Shown here: in pieces, positions 25,805-33,894 of the stretch
Position numbering within the stretch: the first letter of the stretch is position 1
Layout: the number at the start of each line of letters is the position of its first letter
Source of the DNA: Marinihelvus sp036351115
GTDB taxonomy: Bacteria; Pseudomonadota; Gammaproteobacteria; Xanthomonadales; SZUA-36
Length of the DNA: 64,000 nt
Assembly (NCBI GenBank): GCA_036351115.1
Contig: JAZBOL010000060.1
Span: 62,001-126,000 of the forward strand
Reading direction: 5' to 3'
Notes under the pieces: generated by a model
The model's input: the letters and a program-made list of their open reading frames with translations, nothing else
Database searches by the model: none
Told to the model about the DNA's origin: nothing
Translations under genes and position numbers: made by a program

Positions 25805-25815
25805 ATTCGTATTCA
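25802..25815 (+). promoter_or_regulatory. LacI-type operator upstream of the second MFS transporter
   Basis: TGAATTCGTATTCA is the most symmetric of the three sites: it is a palindrome TGAAT-n-CG-n-ATTCA except for the two variable positions. It begins inside the stop codon of the LacI-family gene and ends 68 nt before the MFS start, a normal place for repression of the transporter. Confidence 0.75.
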
Positions 25816-25883
25816 GATCGCCGGGGCGCGCGCCTGCGACCATTTCGGCTTAAGGTGTCGAACTTTCACTGACGGCGCCCTTC

Positions 25884-27311
25884 ATGCTGCCCTTCCAGAA
25901 GCACAGGACACCCGGCTTTTTCGCCCTGCTCAGCCTGCCGAGCACCGCCATGGGCTTCGCCCTGTCGGTACAGATCTCCGCCCTCAGCTGGATCCTGACG
26001 ACCCAGTACGGCCTGGACATTTACGATGTCGGGCTGGTGTGGGCCGCCGGCCCCCTCGCGGGCATCATCGGCCAGGTGTTCATCGGCATCATCAGCGACC
26101 GGGTCTGGTTCTGGGGTGGACGCCGGCGGCCGTTCATCCTGATCGGCGGGACCATCGCAGCCCTCATGCTGCTCGCCTTGCCCCACATCGACGTGATCAG
26201 CGACTCCCTGGGGCTGGGGGGCATTCTCGGCGTGGCCATCGCCGTCGCCCTGATCCTGGACCTCGCCATCAACGTCAGTTTCAACCCGACGCGGTCCCTC
26301 ATCGCCGACGTCACCGGGGAGGGCGACGAGCGCACGCGCGGCTACACGTGGATGCAGACGATTTCCGGCACCTTCGGCGTCCTGGCCTACGCAATCGGGG
26401 CGATCTGGAACAATTACGTGCTGATCTACTTCGGCGCGGTGCTGGTGCTGGTGTTTTCCCTGCTGCCGACCCTGTTCATCACCGAACCCCGGAAACTGGC
26501 GGACGAGGACGAGGAAAGGAATGGGGGCGCTCACGGCAACGCCTCCACCTCGATCGGCGCCATGCTGCTCGCCATCCGACCCCTGTGGGGCTTTCTCGTG
26601 TACGACGTCTATGCCATGGGGCGCCGCATGCTGGGCATCGAACCCGAGGGCTACACGGCCGAAATTCTCTGCGCCATGGTCACCCTGGGGCTCGTTCTGC
26701 AGGCCGTCCTTGAAAAGGCTGCGCCCCACACACCGAAAGCCAACCAGGTGGCCTTCCGACGCATCGTCGCGGCGCACTCCCTGAGCTGGATCGGCATCCA
26801 GACCACCTTCGTGTTCCTTTTCGCCTACCTGCAGTTCGCCCTGCCGGACATGTCGGATATCGACATGGGGCGCGTCGGCTCCCTGGCCTTTCTCGTACTC
26901 AACGCCGTGGGTGCGCTGTTACCGGCCTTTGCCCTGGAGCCCCTGGCGCGGCGCTATGGCCGCGTGCAGACCCACACGGCCGCCCTGGCCTGCATGACCG
27001 TCGGCTACCTCGCCCTGTGGCAGTTCGCCGGGTCCCCCGCGGCCATCTTCCTGCTCATGGCCGTGGTCGGCATCGGCTGGGGGGCCATGGTGAGCCTGCC
27101 CTTCGCCATCGTTTCCCAGCGCGTGCGGCAGCAGGAAATGGGCCTGTTCATGGGCCTGTTCAACCTGTCCGTGGTGCTTCCCCAGCTCGTTGTCAGCCTG
27201 GGCATCGCCCTGGTCATCAGCCGTGCGCCGGACAAGAGCCTGATCTTCCTGATTTCCGCCGTCGCCCTTGGCCTGGCCACGCTGGCCTGGAGCCAGATTC
27301 GTGACGATTGA
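25884..27311 (+). CDS. MFS sugar transporter (SLC45-like), second copy in the locus
   Basis: A 475-residue carrier with about 12 membrane helices. The N-terminal half carries GLVWAAGPLAGIIGQVFIGI followed by SDRVWFWGGRRRPFILIGG, the same signature as the transporter at 15315-16820. The middle loop (about residues 205-290) is long. It lies directly downstream of the regulator gene and a LacI-type operator, so it is probably a glucoside or maltodextrin importer of the same regulon. How its substrate differs from that of the first carrier is not visible in the sequence. The next gene overlaps its end by 11 nt. Confidence 0.88.
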   Translation: MLPFQKHRTPGFFALLSLPSTAMGFALSVQISALSWILTTQYGLDIYDVGLVWAAGPLAGIIGQVFIGIISDRVWFWGGRRRPFILIGGTIAALMLLALPHIDVISDSLGLGGILGVAIAVALILDLAINVSFNPTRSLIADVTGEGDERTRGYTWMQTISGTFGVLAYAIGAIWNNYVLIYFGAVLVLVFSLLPTLFITEPRKLADEDEERNGGAHGNASTSIGAMLLAIRPLWGFLVYDVYAMGRRMLGIEPEGYTAEILCAMVTLGLVLQAVLEKAAPHTPKANQVAFRRIVAAHSLSWIGIQTTFVFLFAYLQFALPDMSDIDMGRVGSLAFLVLNAVGALLPAFALEPLARRYGRVQTHTAALACMTVGYLALWQFAGSPAAIFLLMAVVGIGWGAMVSLPFAIVSQRVRQQEMGLFMGLFNLSVVLPQLVVSLGIALVISRAPDKSLIFLISAVALGLATLAWSQIRDD

Positions 27312-28332
27312 GATCCGTACCGAAGGCACCGTCGCCGGCCCGGAACCGGAACCGGAACCCACGGTGTCCGTCGTCATACCGGCGTATGCCGCGGGCGACT
27401 GGCTGGACGCCTGTTTGCGCGGACTGAACCGGTCCGACTGGCGTCACTATGAAGTGCTGGTCGTGGACGACGCCTCACCCAGCCGCGACATGGAATCCCG
27501 GGCGGAGGCGCACGGCGCATCGTACCTCCGCCTCGACAGGAATTCGGGCCCTGCCGTCGCCAGGAACACCGGTGTGGCGCACACGACGGGGGATTTCATC
27601 ATGACCGTGGATGCAGACGTGGTCGTGCATCCCGATACGATGCGGCTGGGTGCCCAGGCACTCGCCTCGGACCCGACCCTCGCAGCCGTATTCGGCAGTT
27701 ACGACGAATCGCCCGGGCACCCTGCCTTTCTCTCCCAGTATCGAAACCTTTATCACCGGTGGGTTCACCAGCAAAGCGATCCGGAGGCCAGCACCTTCTG
27801 GTCCGGCTGTGGCATGGTCCGGCGCGACGCATTCGAAGCCGTGCACGGCTTCGGTACGGGCTTTGATCGCCCGAGCATCGAAGACATCGAGTTCGGCTAC
27901 CGCATTCGTGACGCAGGGTGGCGTATCCGCCTCTGCAAGGACATGTTGTGTACGCACCTTAAAGACTGGAAGCTCGTGGACATGGTGCGCACGGACATCA
28001 TGCGCCGCGGCGTCCCCTGGATGGCCCTGCTGCTGGAACGCGGCAAGGATGAATCCACGCTCAACACCAACCCGAGGGCGAAAATCGCAACGGCGGCAGC
28101 CGGGCTGATGTGCGGTGCGCTGATCCTGGCATTCTGGGCGCCCCTGCTGTTGATCGTCGCGGGCCTGCTCGCGGCGCTCATCGTCACGCTGCAGTGGGGT
28201 TTTTACCGCTATGTCGCCAGGCTGAAGGGCGTGACTTTTGCCGTCAGGGTGGCGCCAGCGCAGGTGTTGTTTTTCGTGTGCTGTGCCGTCGCCGTGCCGC
28301 TCGGCTACTGGCGGTACTGGCGGAGCCGTTAG
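27301..28332 (+). CDS. Glycosyltransferase family 2 membrane protein
   Basis: A 343-residue GT-A fold enzyme that adds a sugar from a nucleotide-sugar to an acceptor at the cytoplasmic membrane. The N-terminal motif SVVIPAYAAGDWLDACLRGL, the metal-binding DADVVVHP and the base region EDIEFGYRIRDAGWRI are visible. Two to three hydrophobic segments fill the C-terminus (about 270-340). I choose GTG 27301, which overlaps the MFS stop by 11 nt; a TTG at 27268 is possible. The overlap suggests co-expression with the transporter, but a glycan-building enzyme does not obviously belong to maltodextrin uptake. The acceptor and product are unknown. Confidence 0.85.
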   Translation: MTIEIRTEGTVAGPEPEPEPTVSVVIPAYAAGDWLDACLRGLNRSDWRHYEVLVVDDASPSRDMESRAEAHGASYLRLDRNSGPAVARNTGVAHTTGDFIMTVDADVVVHPDTMRLGAQALASDPTLAAVFGSYDESPGHPAFLSQYRNLYHRWVHQQSDPEASTFWSGCGMVRRDAFEAVHGFGTGFDRPSIEDIEFGYRIRDAGWRIRLCKDMLCTHLKDWKLVDMVRTDIMRRGVPWMALLLERGKDESTLNTNPRAKIATAAAGLMCGALILAFWAPLLLIVAGLLAALIVTLQWGFYRYVARLKGVTFAVRVAPAQVLFFVCCAVAVPLGYWRYWRSR

Positions 28333-28342
28333 GCCGATCCGC

Positions 28343-29845
28343 CTAGCGGTAGCCGGATTCGAGGGGGCGCGGCACCTGGCGTTCACTGGACGCTGCGAGG
28401 GTCAGGTCTGAACCGGCCTCGTGATACTCCGCATCCTCGTTGACCTGCCAGACGTCCCAGGTTGGCTCACCGGCCAGGATGTTTTCCGCCGTCAGGAGCG
28501 CCGTCATCATGGCGTGGTCCTGGTTGTTGTACTTGTGCATGCCGTTACGCCCCACGGGGTGCAGGCCGGGACGCTCCTTCTCCAACCAGCTGCGGAACAG
28601 GGCGATCCGTTCCTCGTAGTTGTCGTCGTACACGGGATAGGCCTTGGGCTGGCGGATCACCGTGCCGTCGATCACGTGTCCGGCGGTCACGAGGCCGAGC
28701 TGGATCAGTTCCTCGTCCGCGAGGCGGACCAGCGCCTCGTCGTCCGAATCCCAGAGCCCGTCGCCCTCGAAGCAGAAATACTCGAGCCCCAGGCAGTTGA
28801 GATCCGGGTCAGGAACAAGGTGGGGTGACCAGGACTTGAAGTTCTGGATGCGTCCGACCTTGACGTCGAGCTCGTGGATGTAGATCCAGTTGTCGTCGAA
28901 GCAGTCCACGTCGCGCACCACCAGCGCCACGGTCAGGAAATCCCGGTAGCGCAGCGAATGCGCGGCGGTGACGATGGCTTCGGGTGGCGCCGGGTCAAAG
29001 CAATCCACGAGGTCGCGCAGGGCGATGGAGGAGATGACGTGATCCCCCTCATAGGCCATCTCTTCGCCGTCCGCGTTTCGCGCCGTGACGGTCCACATGC
29101 CGCTGTCCGCGTCGCGGGACAGGCGCTCCACGTTCATGCCCAGGAGCACCTCGCCGCCGGCTTCACGGACCTGGTCGGCGCAGGCCTCCCACATCTGTCC
29201 GGGACCCAGCCTGGGATAGCGAAAGGATTCGATGAGCGTCTTGGGCGTCGCGGTGCGGCGCTTGATGAATCCCGGGGTCAATGCCTGCTGCACGGCCTTG
29301 CCCAGGGACAGGCCCTTGATGCGCTGCGCCGCCCAGTCCGCGGAGATCTCCCGGCACTTCATGCCCCAGACCTTTTCCGTGTAGGTCTTGAAGAAGATGT
29401 TGTAGAGCCGCCGGCCGAACTGGTTGACCACCCAGTCCTCGAAACTGCGGGGATCACGGATCGGGAAGGCCCGGGCCCAGGCGTAGGAGAGACCGCAGCG
29501 GACCGACTCGAACAACCCGAGCTTGCTGAGCGCGTCGAGGGCGCTCAGCGGGTAGTTGAACAGCTTGCCGTTGTAGAAAATCCGGGACTTGCGGGGGCGC
29601 TCGATCAACTGGTCGCCGAGGATTTCCTGCCAGAGCGCCTCGATCTCCGACGACTTGGAGAAAAAGCGGTGACCGCCGACATCGAAGCGGAACCCGTTGT
29701 AGCGTTCCGTGCGCGAAATACCGCCCACGTGCCGGGGATCCCGCTCGAGCACGGTTACTTTCACGCCGGCACGGGTGAGGTGGCGAGCGGCGGTCAGGCC
29801 CGCAGGACCGGCGCCGACGCAAATGACGTGCTTTGGCGTACCCAT
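28343..29845 (-). CDS. NAD(P)/FAD-dependent amine-oxidase-like oxidoreductase
   Basis: A 500-residue flavoprotein with an N-terminal Rossmann motif (VICVGAGPAGLTAARHL) and the second FAD-contact segment (VTVLERDPRHVGGISRTE, then FRFDVGGHRFFSKS). It belongs to the group related to protoporphyrinogen oxidase, phytoene desaturase and UDP-galactopyranose mutase that is frequently found next to GT2 genes in polysaccharide loci. The start at 29845 is preferred because Rossmann motifs sit within about 10 residues of the N-terminus; a longer frame to 29905 exists. It is convergent with the GT2 gene (10 nt apart). The substrate is unknown. Confidence 0.85.
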   Translation of the reverse strand: MGTPKHVICVGAGPAGLTAARHLTRAGVKVTVLERDPRHVGGISRTERYNGFRFDVGGHRFFSKSSEIEALWQEILGDQLIERPRKSRIFYNGKLFNYPLSALDALSKLGLFESVRCGLSYAWARAFPIRDPRSFEDWVVNQFGRRLYNIFFKTYTEKVWGMKCREISADWAAQRIKGLSLGKAVQQALTPGFIKRRTATPKTLIESFRYPRLGPGQMWEACADQVREAGGEVLLGMNVERLSRDADSGMWTVTARNADGEEMAYEGDHVISSIALRDLVDCFDPAPPEAIVTAAHSLRYRDFLTVALVVRDVDCFDDNWIYIHELDVKVGRIQNFKSWSPHLVPDPDLNCLGLEYFCFEGDGLWDSDDEALVRLADEELIQLGLVTAGHVIDGTVIRQPKAYPVYDDNYEERIALFRSWLEKERPGLHPVGRNGMHKYNNQDHAMMTALLTAENILAGEPTWDVWQVNEDAEYHEAGSDLTLAASSERQVPRPLESGYR

Positions 29846-29985
29846 GGAATTTGAATCCGGTGAGAGACGGTCGCCATGGTAGCCAATGCACCCCGCAAAA
29901 CCCAACGCTCTGGCGTCATGCGCGTTTTACACGCCGTTCACGAGATTCCACTAAACTCGGCGCACATTACAACGAGAGTACGCCC

Positions 29986-30672
29986 GTGAGCATCATTCTC
30001 CTGGTTGAAGACAACCATGACATCGCGGCGATGGTGGGAGATCATCTGGAATCCGAAGGCTACGAAGTGGATTATGCCGCTGACGGCCTGACGGGCCTCC
30101 ACCTCGCGGTTACCGAGAGCTTCGACGCCATCATCCTGGACCTCATGCTCCCGGGCATGGACGGCATGGACATCTGCCGCAAGCTGCGGGACGACGCCGG
30201 CAAGGACACCCCCATCCTCATGCTGACAGCCCGCGACACCCTTGAAGACAAGGTTGCCGGCCTCGACGCAGGCGCCGACGATTACCTGGTCAAACCCTTC
30301 GAAATGGACGAACTCGACGCGCGCTTGAACGCCATGTTGCGTCGCGCTTCCGGCGAAATGACCAGCCAGGTGCTGCGTGTGTCGGACCTGACCCTCAACA
30401 CCGGCACCTACGAGGTCGAGCGGGCAGGCAAGTCCCTGACGCTGACGCCCATTTGCCTCAAGCTGCTCATCGCGCTGATGAAGGCCTCTCCCAAGGTCAT
30501 CAGCCGCCGGGACCTGGAGCGGGCGGTCTGGGACGACATCGTTCCCGACAGCGACGCGCTCCGAAGCCACCTGTACAACCTGCGCAAGGTAATCGACAAG
30601 CCGTTCGACCAGCCTTTGCTGCACACGGTGCAGGGTCTCGGCTATCGTCTCGCGGAACTCGATGGCGATTGA
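29986..30672 (+). CDS. OmpR/PhoB-family response regulator
   Basis: A 228-residue two-component response regulator. The receiver domain (1-120) has the acidic pocket (LVEDNHD), phospho-acceptor Asp52 (IILDLMLPGMDG) and the conserved Lys (LVKPFEMDELDAR). The C-terminal winged-helix domain (130-225) has ISRRDLERAVW and the typical LRSHLYNLRKVIDKPF recognition region. GTG 29986 is chosen because GAGAG lies 7 nt upstream and the protein then begins like its family. It overlaps the histidine kinase gene by 11 nt. The regulon is not known; the downstream DUF2878 gene is a candidate by position. Confidence 0.95.
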   Translation: MSIILLVEDNHDIAAMVGDHLESEGYEVDYAADGLTGLHLAVTESFDAIILDLMLPGMDGMDICRKLRDDAGKDTPILMLTARDTLEDKVAGLDAGADDYLVKPFEMDELDARLNAMLRRASGEMTSQVLRVSDLTLNTGTYEVERAGKSLTLTPICLKLLIALMKASPKVISRRDLERAVWDDIVPDSDALRSHLYNLRKVIDKPFDQPLLHTVQGLGYRLAELDGD

Positions 30673-31951
30673 AAAAGGCCTGAATCGCAGGCTGGGTCGC
30701 AGCCTGCTCCTCCAAGCCATCTACATTTCCCTGGCCGTGCTGGTCGGCATTTTCATCGCCGCGCGGCTGGTGGAGAACGTCCTGATCGAGCAGGCGCTCA
30801 TCGGCGAAGCCGAGTTCTACTGGTCCCAGGCAGACAGCAATCCGGACCATCCGCTGCCCAACACCAAGAACATGACGACCTACCGGGTCGACCACGGCAG
30901 CGGGGTTCCTGGCCGCCTGACCGGGCTCGAGGCGGGTTTCCACAACCTCGACGCGCCCCGGGAACTGCTGGTGCTCGTCAGCGACCACGGTGACCAGCGG
31001 CTTTACCTGGAATTCGAGGTCGAGCAGGTCGAACAGCTGGTTACCCTGTTCGGGCTGATTCCCCTGGCCCTGGCCCTCACAGTGATCTACCTCTCCCTGT
31101 ACAGCGCCTATCGCGTGTCGCGCCAGGCCGTCTCCCCGATCGTCAGTCTCGCAAAGCAGGTGCAGGAACTGGATCCTTCGAACCCGGACGCGGAGGTGCT
31201 CACCATCGACCCGTCCCTCGACCCGGACGAGGAAATCATCGTCCTGCAGGAAGCCCTGCAGGACCTGATCCAGAAGGTCACGGATTTCACGGAACGGGAG
31301 CGGCGCTTCACCCGGGACGCCAGCCACGAGCTTCGCACCCCGCTGACCGTGATCAAGATGGCAGCCGAGCGACTGCTCAAAACCCTGCCGCCTGACTGCC
31401 AGGAGCGCGGGATGGTCGAGCGGATCCGAAACAACGCCAGCGACATGAATCGCCTGACCGAGGCCTTCCTGCTGCTCGCCCGGGAGTGGGAAGAAGGCCT
31501 CGACCGAAACTGGGTTTGCGTCAACGAAATCGCGAGCCTGGAACTGGAGCGCATGAAGATCATCTACCCGGATGCGCCCATCGAGTCCAGGCTGGAGCAG
31601 GAATGCCGCCTGTTCGTGCTGGCCCCGGCCAAGGTCGTGGAATCGGTCATTGGCAACCTGGTTCGTAACGCTTTCGCCTACACGGACGCTGGCGCGGTGA
31701 CCGTTCGCATCGGGCGGAACCAGGTGGAGATCGCCGACACGGGCGCCGGTATGGACGAAAACGAGGTCGAACAGATCTTCAAGGCGTTCTACAGCAAGGG
31801 ACGCCAGCGTGGCGGCTTCGGGGTGGGGCTGACCATCGTCAAGCGCCTGACGGAACGGTTTCAGTGGACCGTCAGCTTTGATTCCGCCCCCGGCGAGGGG
31901 ACGACGGTCACCGTGAATTTCCCCGGCGCCCGCTACGAAATGCTGCCCTGA
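30662..31951 (+). CDS. Sensor histidine kinase
   Basis: A 429-residue membrane kinase partner of the preceding regulator. Two membrane helices (about 15-40 and 125-150) flank a small periplasmic sensor of about 85 residues. A linker leads to the dimerisation/phosphotransfer domain with His222 (RDASHELRTPL) and the ATPase domain with N box (VIGNLVRNAFAYTD), G1 box (DTGAGMDENE) and G2 box (GFGVGLTIVKRL). The sensor domain has no recognised fold by eye, so the signal is unknown. Confidence 0.95.
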   Translation: MAIEKGLNRRLGRSLLLQAIYISLAVLVGIFIAARLVENVLIEQALIGEAEFYWSQADSNPDHPLPNTKNMTTYRVDHGSGVPGRLTGLEAGFHNLDAPRELLVLVSDHGDQRLYLEFEVEQVEQLVTLFGLIPLALALTVIYLSLYSAYRVSRQAVSPIVSLAKQVQELDPSNPDAEVLTIDPSLDPDEEIIVLQEALQDLIQKVTDFTERERRFTRDASHELRTPLTVIKMAAERLLKTLPPDCQERGMVERIRNNASDMNRLTEAFLLLAREWEEGLDRNWVCVNEIASLELERMKIIYPDAPIESRLEQECRLFVLAPAKVVESVIGNLVRNAFAYTDAGAVTVRIGRNQVEIADTGAGMDENEVEQIFKAFYSKGRQRGGFGVGLTIVKRLTERFQWTVSFDSAPGEGTTVTVNFPGARYEMLP

Positions 31952-31982
31952 GTCAGCCCCGCCCCGGGCGTGGAATGACGGC

Positions 31983-32006
31983 GCCGTTGCCACCGGTGGC
32001 AACGGC
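31983..32006. repeat. Perfect 24-bp palindrome between the kinase and DUF2878 genes
   Basis: GCCGTTGCCACC is followed at once by its reverse complement, giving a perfect 12-bp inverted repeat with no spacer. It lies 31 nt after the kinase stop and about 97 nt before the DUF2878 start. There is no T-run after it, so it is not a typical intrinsic terminator; it could be a regulator binding site or an RNA hairpin. Confidence 0.7.
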
Positions 32007-32105
32007 AAATCGAGCGGGCGTTCACGACCTTTTCACCGGTGTCCGACAGCTGTTTCACCACAACGGTCCGACACTGGCGGCCATCGAAAAGAAGGCACGT
32101 TTGTG

Positions 32106-32708
32106 ATGGGAGCCTCGGTTAAAAATTTCATTCTCTACAACGTCGGGTGGTTCGCCTGCGTTTACTTCGCCGCCGAAGGGCAGGCCTGGGTCGGGCCGGT
32201 CGCCGTCGTGCTGGTCGCCGCGGCCCATCTGCTGTCCGTTTCCGCCTGGAAGAAAGAGGCGCTAACGCTGCTCATCGCCGCAGTCCTGGGTTTCGCCTGG
32301 GAGAGTCTGCTGGTCTGGGCGGGGGTACTCAGCTATCCCACCGCGCCGGGCGTCGGGTCCTTCGCCCCACTCTGGATCGTTGCCCTGTGGATCAATTTCG
32401 CCACGACGATCAATGTGAGCCTGGCCTGGGTCAAGCGGAGCTGGTGGCTCGCGTCTGTCTTTGGCGCGATCGGCGGGCCTTTGGCTTTCGCTGCCGGCGC
32501 CGGGCTGGGCGCCGTGAGCTTCGGTGACCCATTCTGGAGCCTGGTGATCATCGGCGCCGGCTGGGCCGTGCTGCTCCCCGTGTTCGCCCTGATCGCGGAA
32601 ACGATCATCGACAGCACGTTTCTCGAGCCCGGCTACCGCCGAACCCGGCGGAGCAGCCTGCTCGAGCAGGCCCAGATGCTCCTCAACGGGAAAGGGCTCG
32701 ACAAGTGA
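32106..32708 (+). CDS. DUF2878 family integral membrane protein
   Basis: A 200-residue inner-membrane protein with five or six hydrophobic segments and the family pattern around APLWIVALWINFATTINVSL and FGAIGGPLAFAAGAGLGAV. The function of DUF2878 is unknown; in other proteobacteria it often lies in a light- or stress-induced cluster with cyclopropane-fatty-acid synthase and an FAD oxidoreductase. Its stop overlaps the GTG start of the following DUF6134 gene (GTGA), so the two are co-translated. A GTG immediately upstream (32103) is an alternative start. Confidence 0.82.
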   Translation: MGASVKNFILYNVGWFACVYFAAEGQAWVGPVAVVLVAAAHLLSVSAWKKEALTLLIAAVLGFAWESLLVWAGVLSYPTAPGVGSFAPLWIVALWINFATTINVSLAWVKRSWWLASVFGAIGGPLAFAAGAGLGAVSFGDPFWSLVIIGAGWAVLLPVFALIAETIIDSTFLEPGYRRTRRSSLLEQAQMLLNGKGLDK

Positions 32709-33469
32709 GCCGCAAAACGACCGTTGTCCTGGCGACCTCGCTGGGCCTCCTGCTGGCCGGCGCCGGCGGGGGCGTCACCGCGGACATGGCCGAGGAGCCC
32801 ACGGGCACGACGACCGAGCGCGCCCTGTGGGAATTCCAGGTACTGCTCGATGGACGCGACATCGGCATTCACCGCTTCGACATTCAGCAGGACGATGGCT
32901 TGGAACGGGTCGATATCGAGGCGCGCTTCGAGGTCGAGTTCATGTTCATCACGGCCTATCGCTATGTGCACGACAACCAGGAGACCTGGCGCGACGACTG
33001 CCTGCAGCAGATCGAATCCAGCACGGACGACAACGGCGAGCAGTACGAGCTTACCGGCCAGGCCGGAACCGACTCCTTCACCCTGGACCGCAACGACGCC
33101 ACCGAGGCGATCGAGACGCCCTGCCTGAAAACCTTCGCCTACTGGAACCCGGAAATCCTGGAGGCGGATCGACTCCTCAACGCGCAGACCGGCGAGTGGA
33201 AGCCGGTCACCGTGGAGTCCGTGGGCGTGACGCCCTTCGAGGTGGCCGGCGTGCCCGTCGCCAGCGAGGAGTACCGCCTGCTGATTCCCGACGGCGCCAT
33301 CCGGCTCTGGTATCAGCAGGACAACGGCCAGTGGCTGGGGCTGGAAACGCAGACCAAGGGCGGACGCACGCTTCGCTACGAACCGCTCTCGCTGCCCCAC
33401 CCGCCTGGTCCCGGGGCGGGATCCAGGGTCGCCCGGCGCTCGGAGCAGGCACTGGCGCCCTCCCCCTGA
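32705..33469 (+). CDS. Secreted DUF6134 family protein
   Basis: A 254-residue protein with a signal peptide (about residues 1-26, LGLLLAGAGGGVTA). The body begins ERALWEFQVLLDGRDIGIHRF and is rich in beta-strand, as in DUF6134 proteins, which are frequent partners of DUF2878. It probably folds as a lipid- or ligand-binding beta-rich protein in the periplasm, but no catalytic motif is visible. Two Cys (DDCLQQ and TPCLKTF) could pair. The start is GTG, overlapping the upstream stop. Confidence 0.75.
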   Translation: MSRKTTVVLATSLGLLLAGAGGGVTADMAEEPTGTTTERALWEFQVLLDGRDIGIHRFDIQQDDGLERVDIEARFEVEFMFITAYRYVHDNQETWRDDCLQQIESSTDDNGEQYELTGQAGTDSFTLDRNDATEAIETPCLKTFAYWNPEILEADRLLNAQTGEWKPVTVESVGVTPFEVAGVPVASEEYRLLIPDGAIRLWYQQDNGQWLGLETQTKGGRTLRYEPLSLPHPPGPGAGSRVARRSEQALAPSP

Positions 33470-33520
33470 GAGCCCCGCGCGGACTTGCTTTCCGCCCGGC
33501 ACCATCCCACAATTGCGGTC

Positions 33521-33811
33521 ATGCCACGTTTGATGCGACACAACGCCCTCAGGTCCCTTCTGTTCGGACTCCTGTTCGCGTTCGCCCAGTCCTTTGCGTT
33601 CGCCCATGAGGTCACGCATGACCTGAGCGGAGAGCCCGAGCTCTGCGCCACCTGCACGGTGGGCGGGACGCTCAAGGCTGCGCTCGAAGGCAGCCCGTCC
33701 CTACCCATCGCCCGTCCGGAAGTCTTGCTGCCCGGAGCCGTGGCCGCGCTTCCGGGCTACACGTCCTCGATCCTGCCGCCGGAAGCGCGGGCACCCCCGA
33801 AGCACGCCTGA
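33521..33811 (+). CDS. Small secreted protein with CxxC motif upstream of the zinc-type receptor
   Basis: A 96-residue protein that I do not recognise. It has a signal peptide (about residues 5-27, LLFGLLFAFAQSFAFA) and a mature start HEVTHDLSGEPELCATCTVGG, in which two His and the CATC motif could bind a metal. The rest is Pro/Ala-rich. ATG 33521 or 33533 are both possible starts. It lies 83 nt before a His-rich TonB receptor gene, so a role in metal handling with that receptor is a reasonable guess from context. Confidence 0.6.
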   Translation: MPRLMRHNALRSLLFGLLFAFAQSFAFAHEVTHDLSGEPELCATCTVGGTLKAALEGSPSLPIARPEVLLPGAVAALPGYTSSILPPEARAPPKHA

Positions 33812-33894
33812 AAAATCGACCTGAACCATGAGCCCGGGGCATAACCGTCCGCGGGCCGTCCTTGATCGACCGCATTTTTTAGGAGTGACAAACC

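Noticed and set aside
33812..33894. A search for a Zur box ahead of the His-rich TBDR
   Set aside because: No palindrome like the known gammaproteobacterial Zur site is present there or upstream of the small gene.
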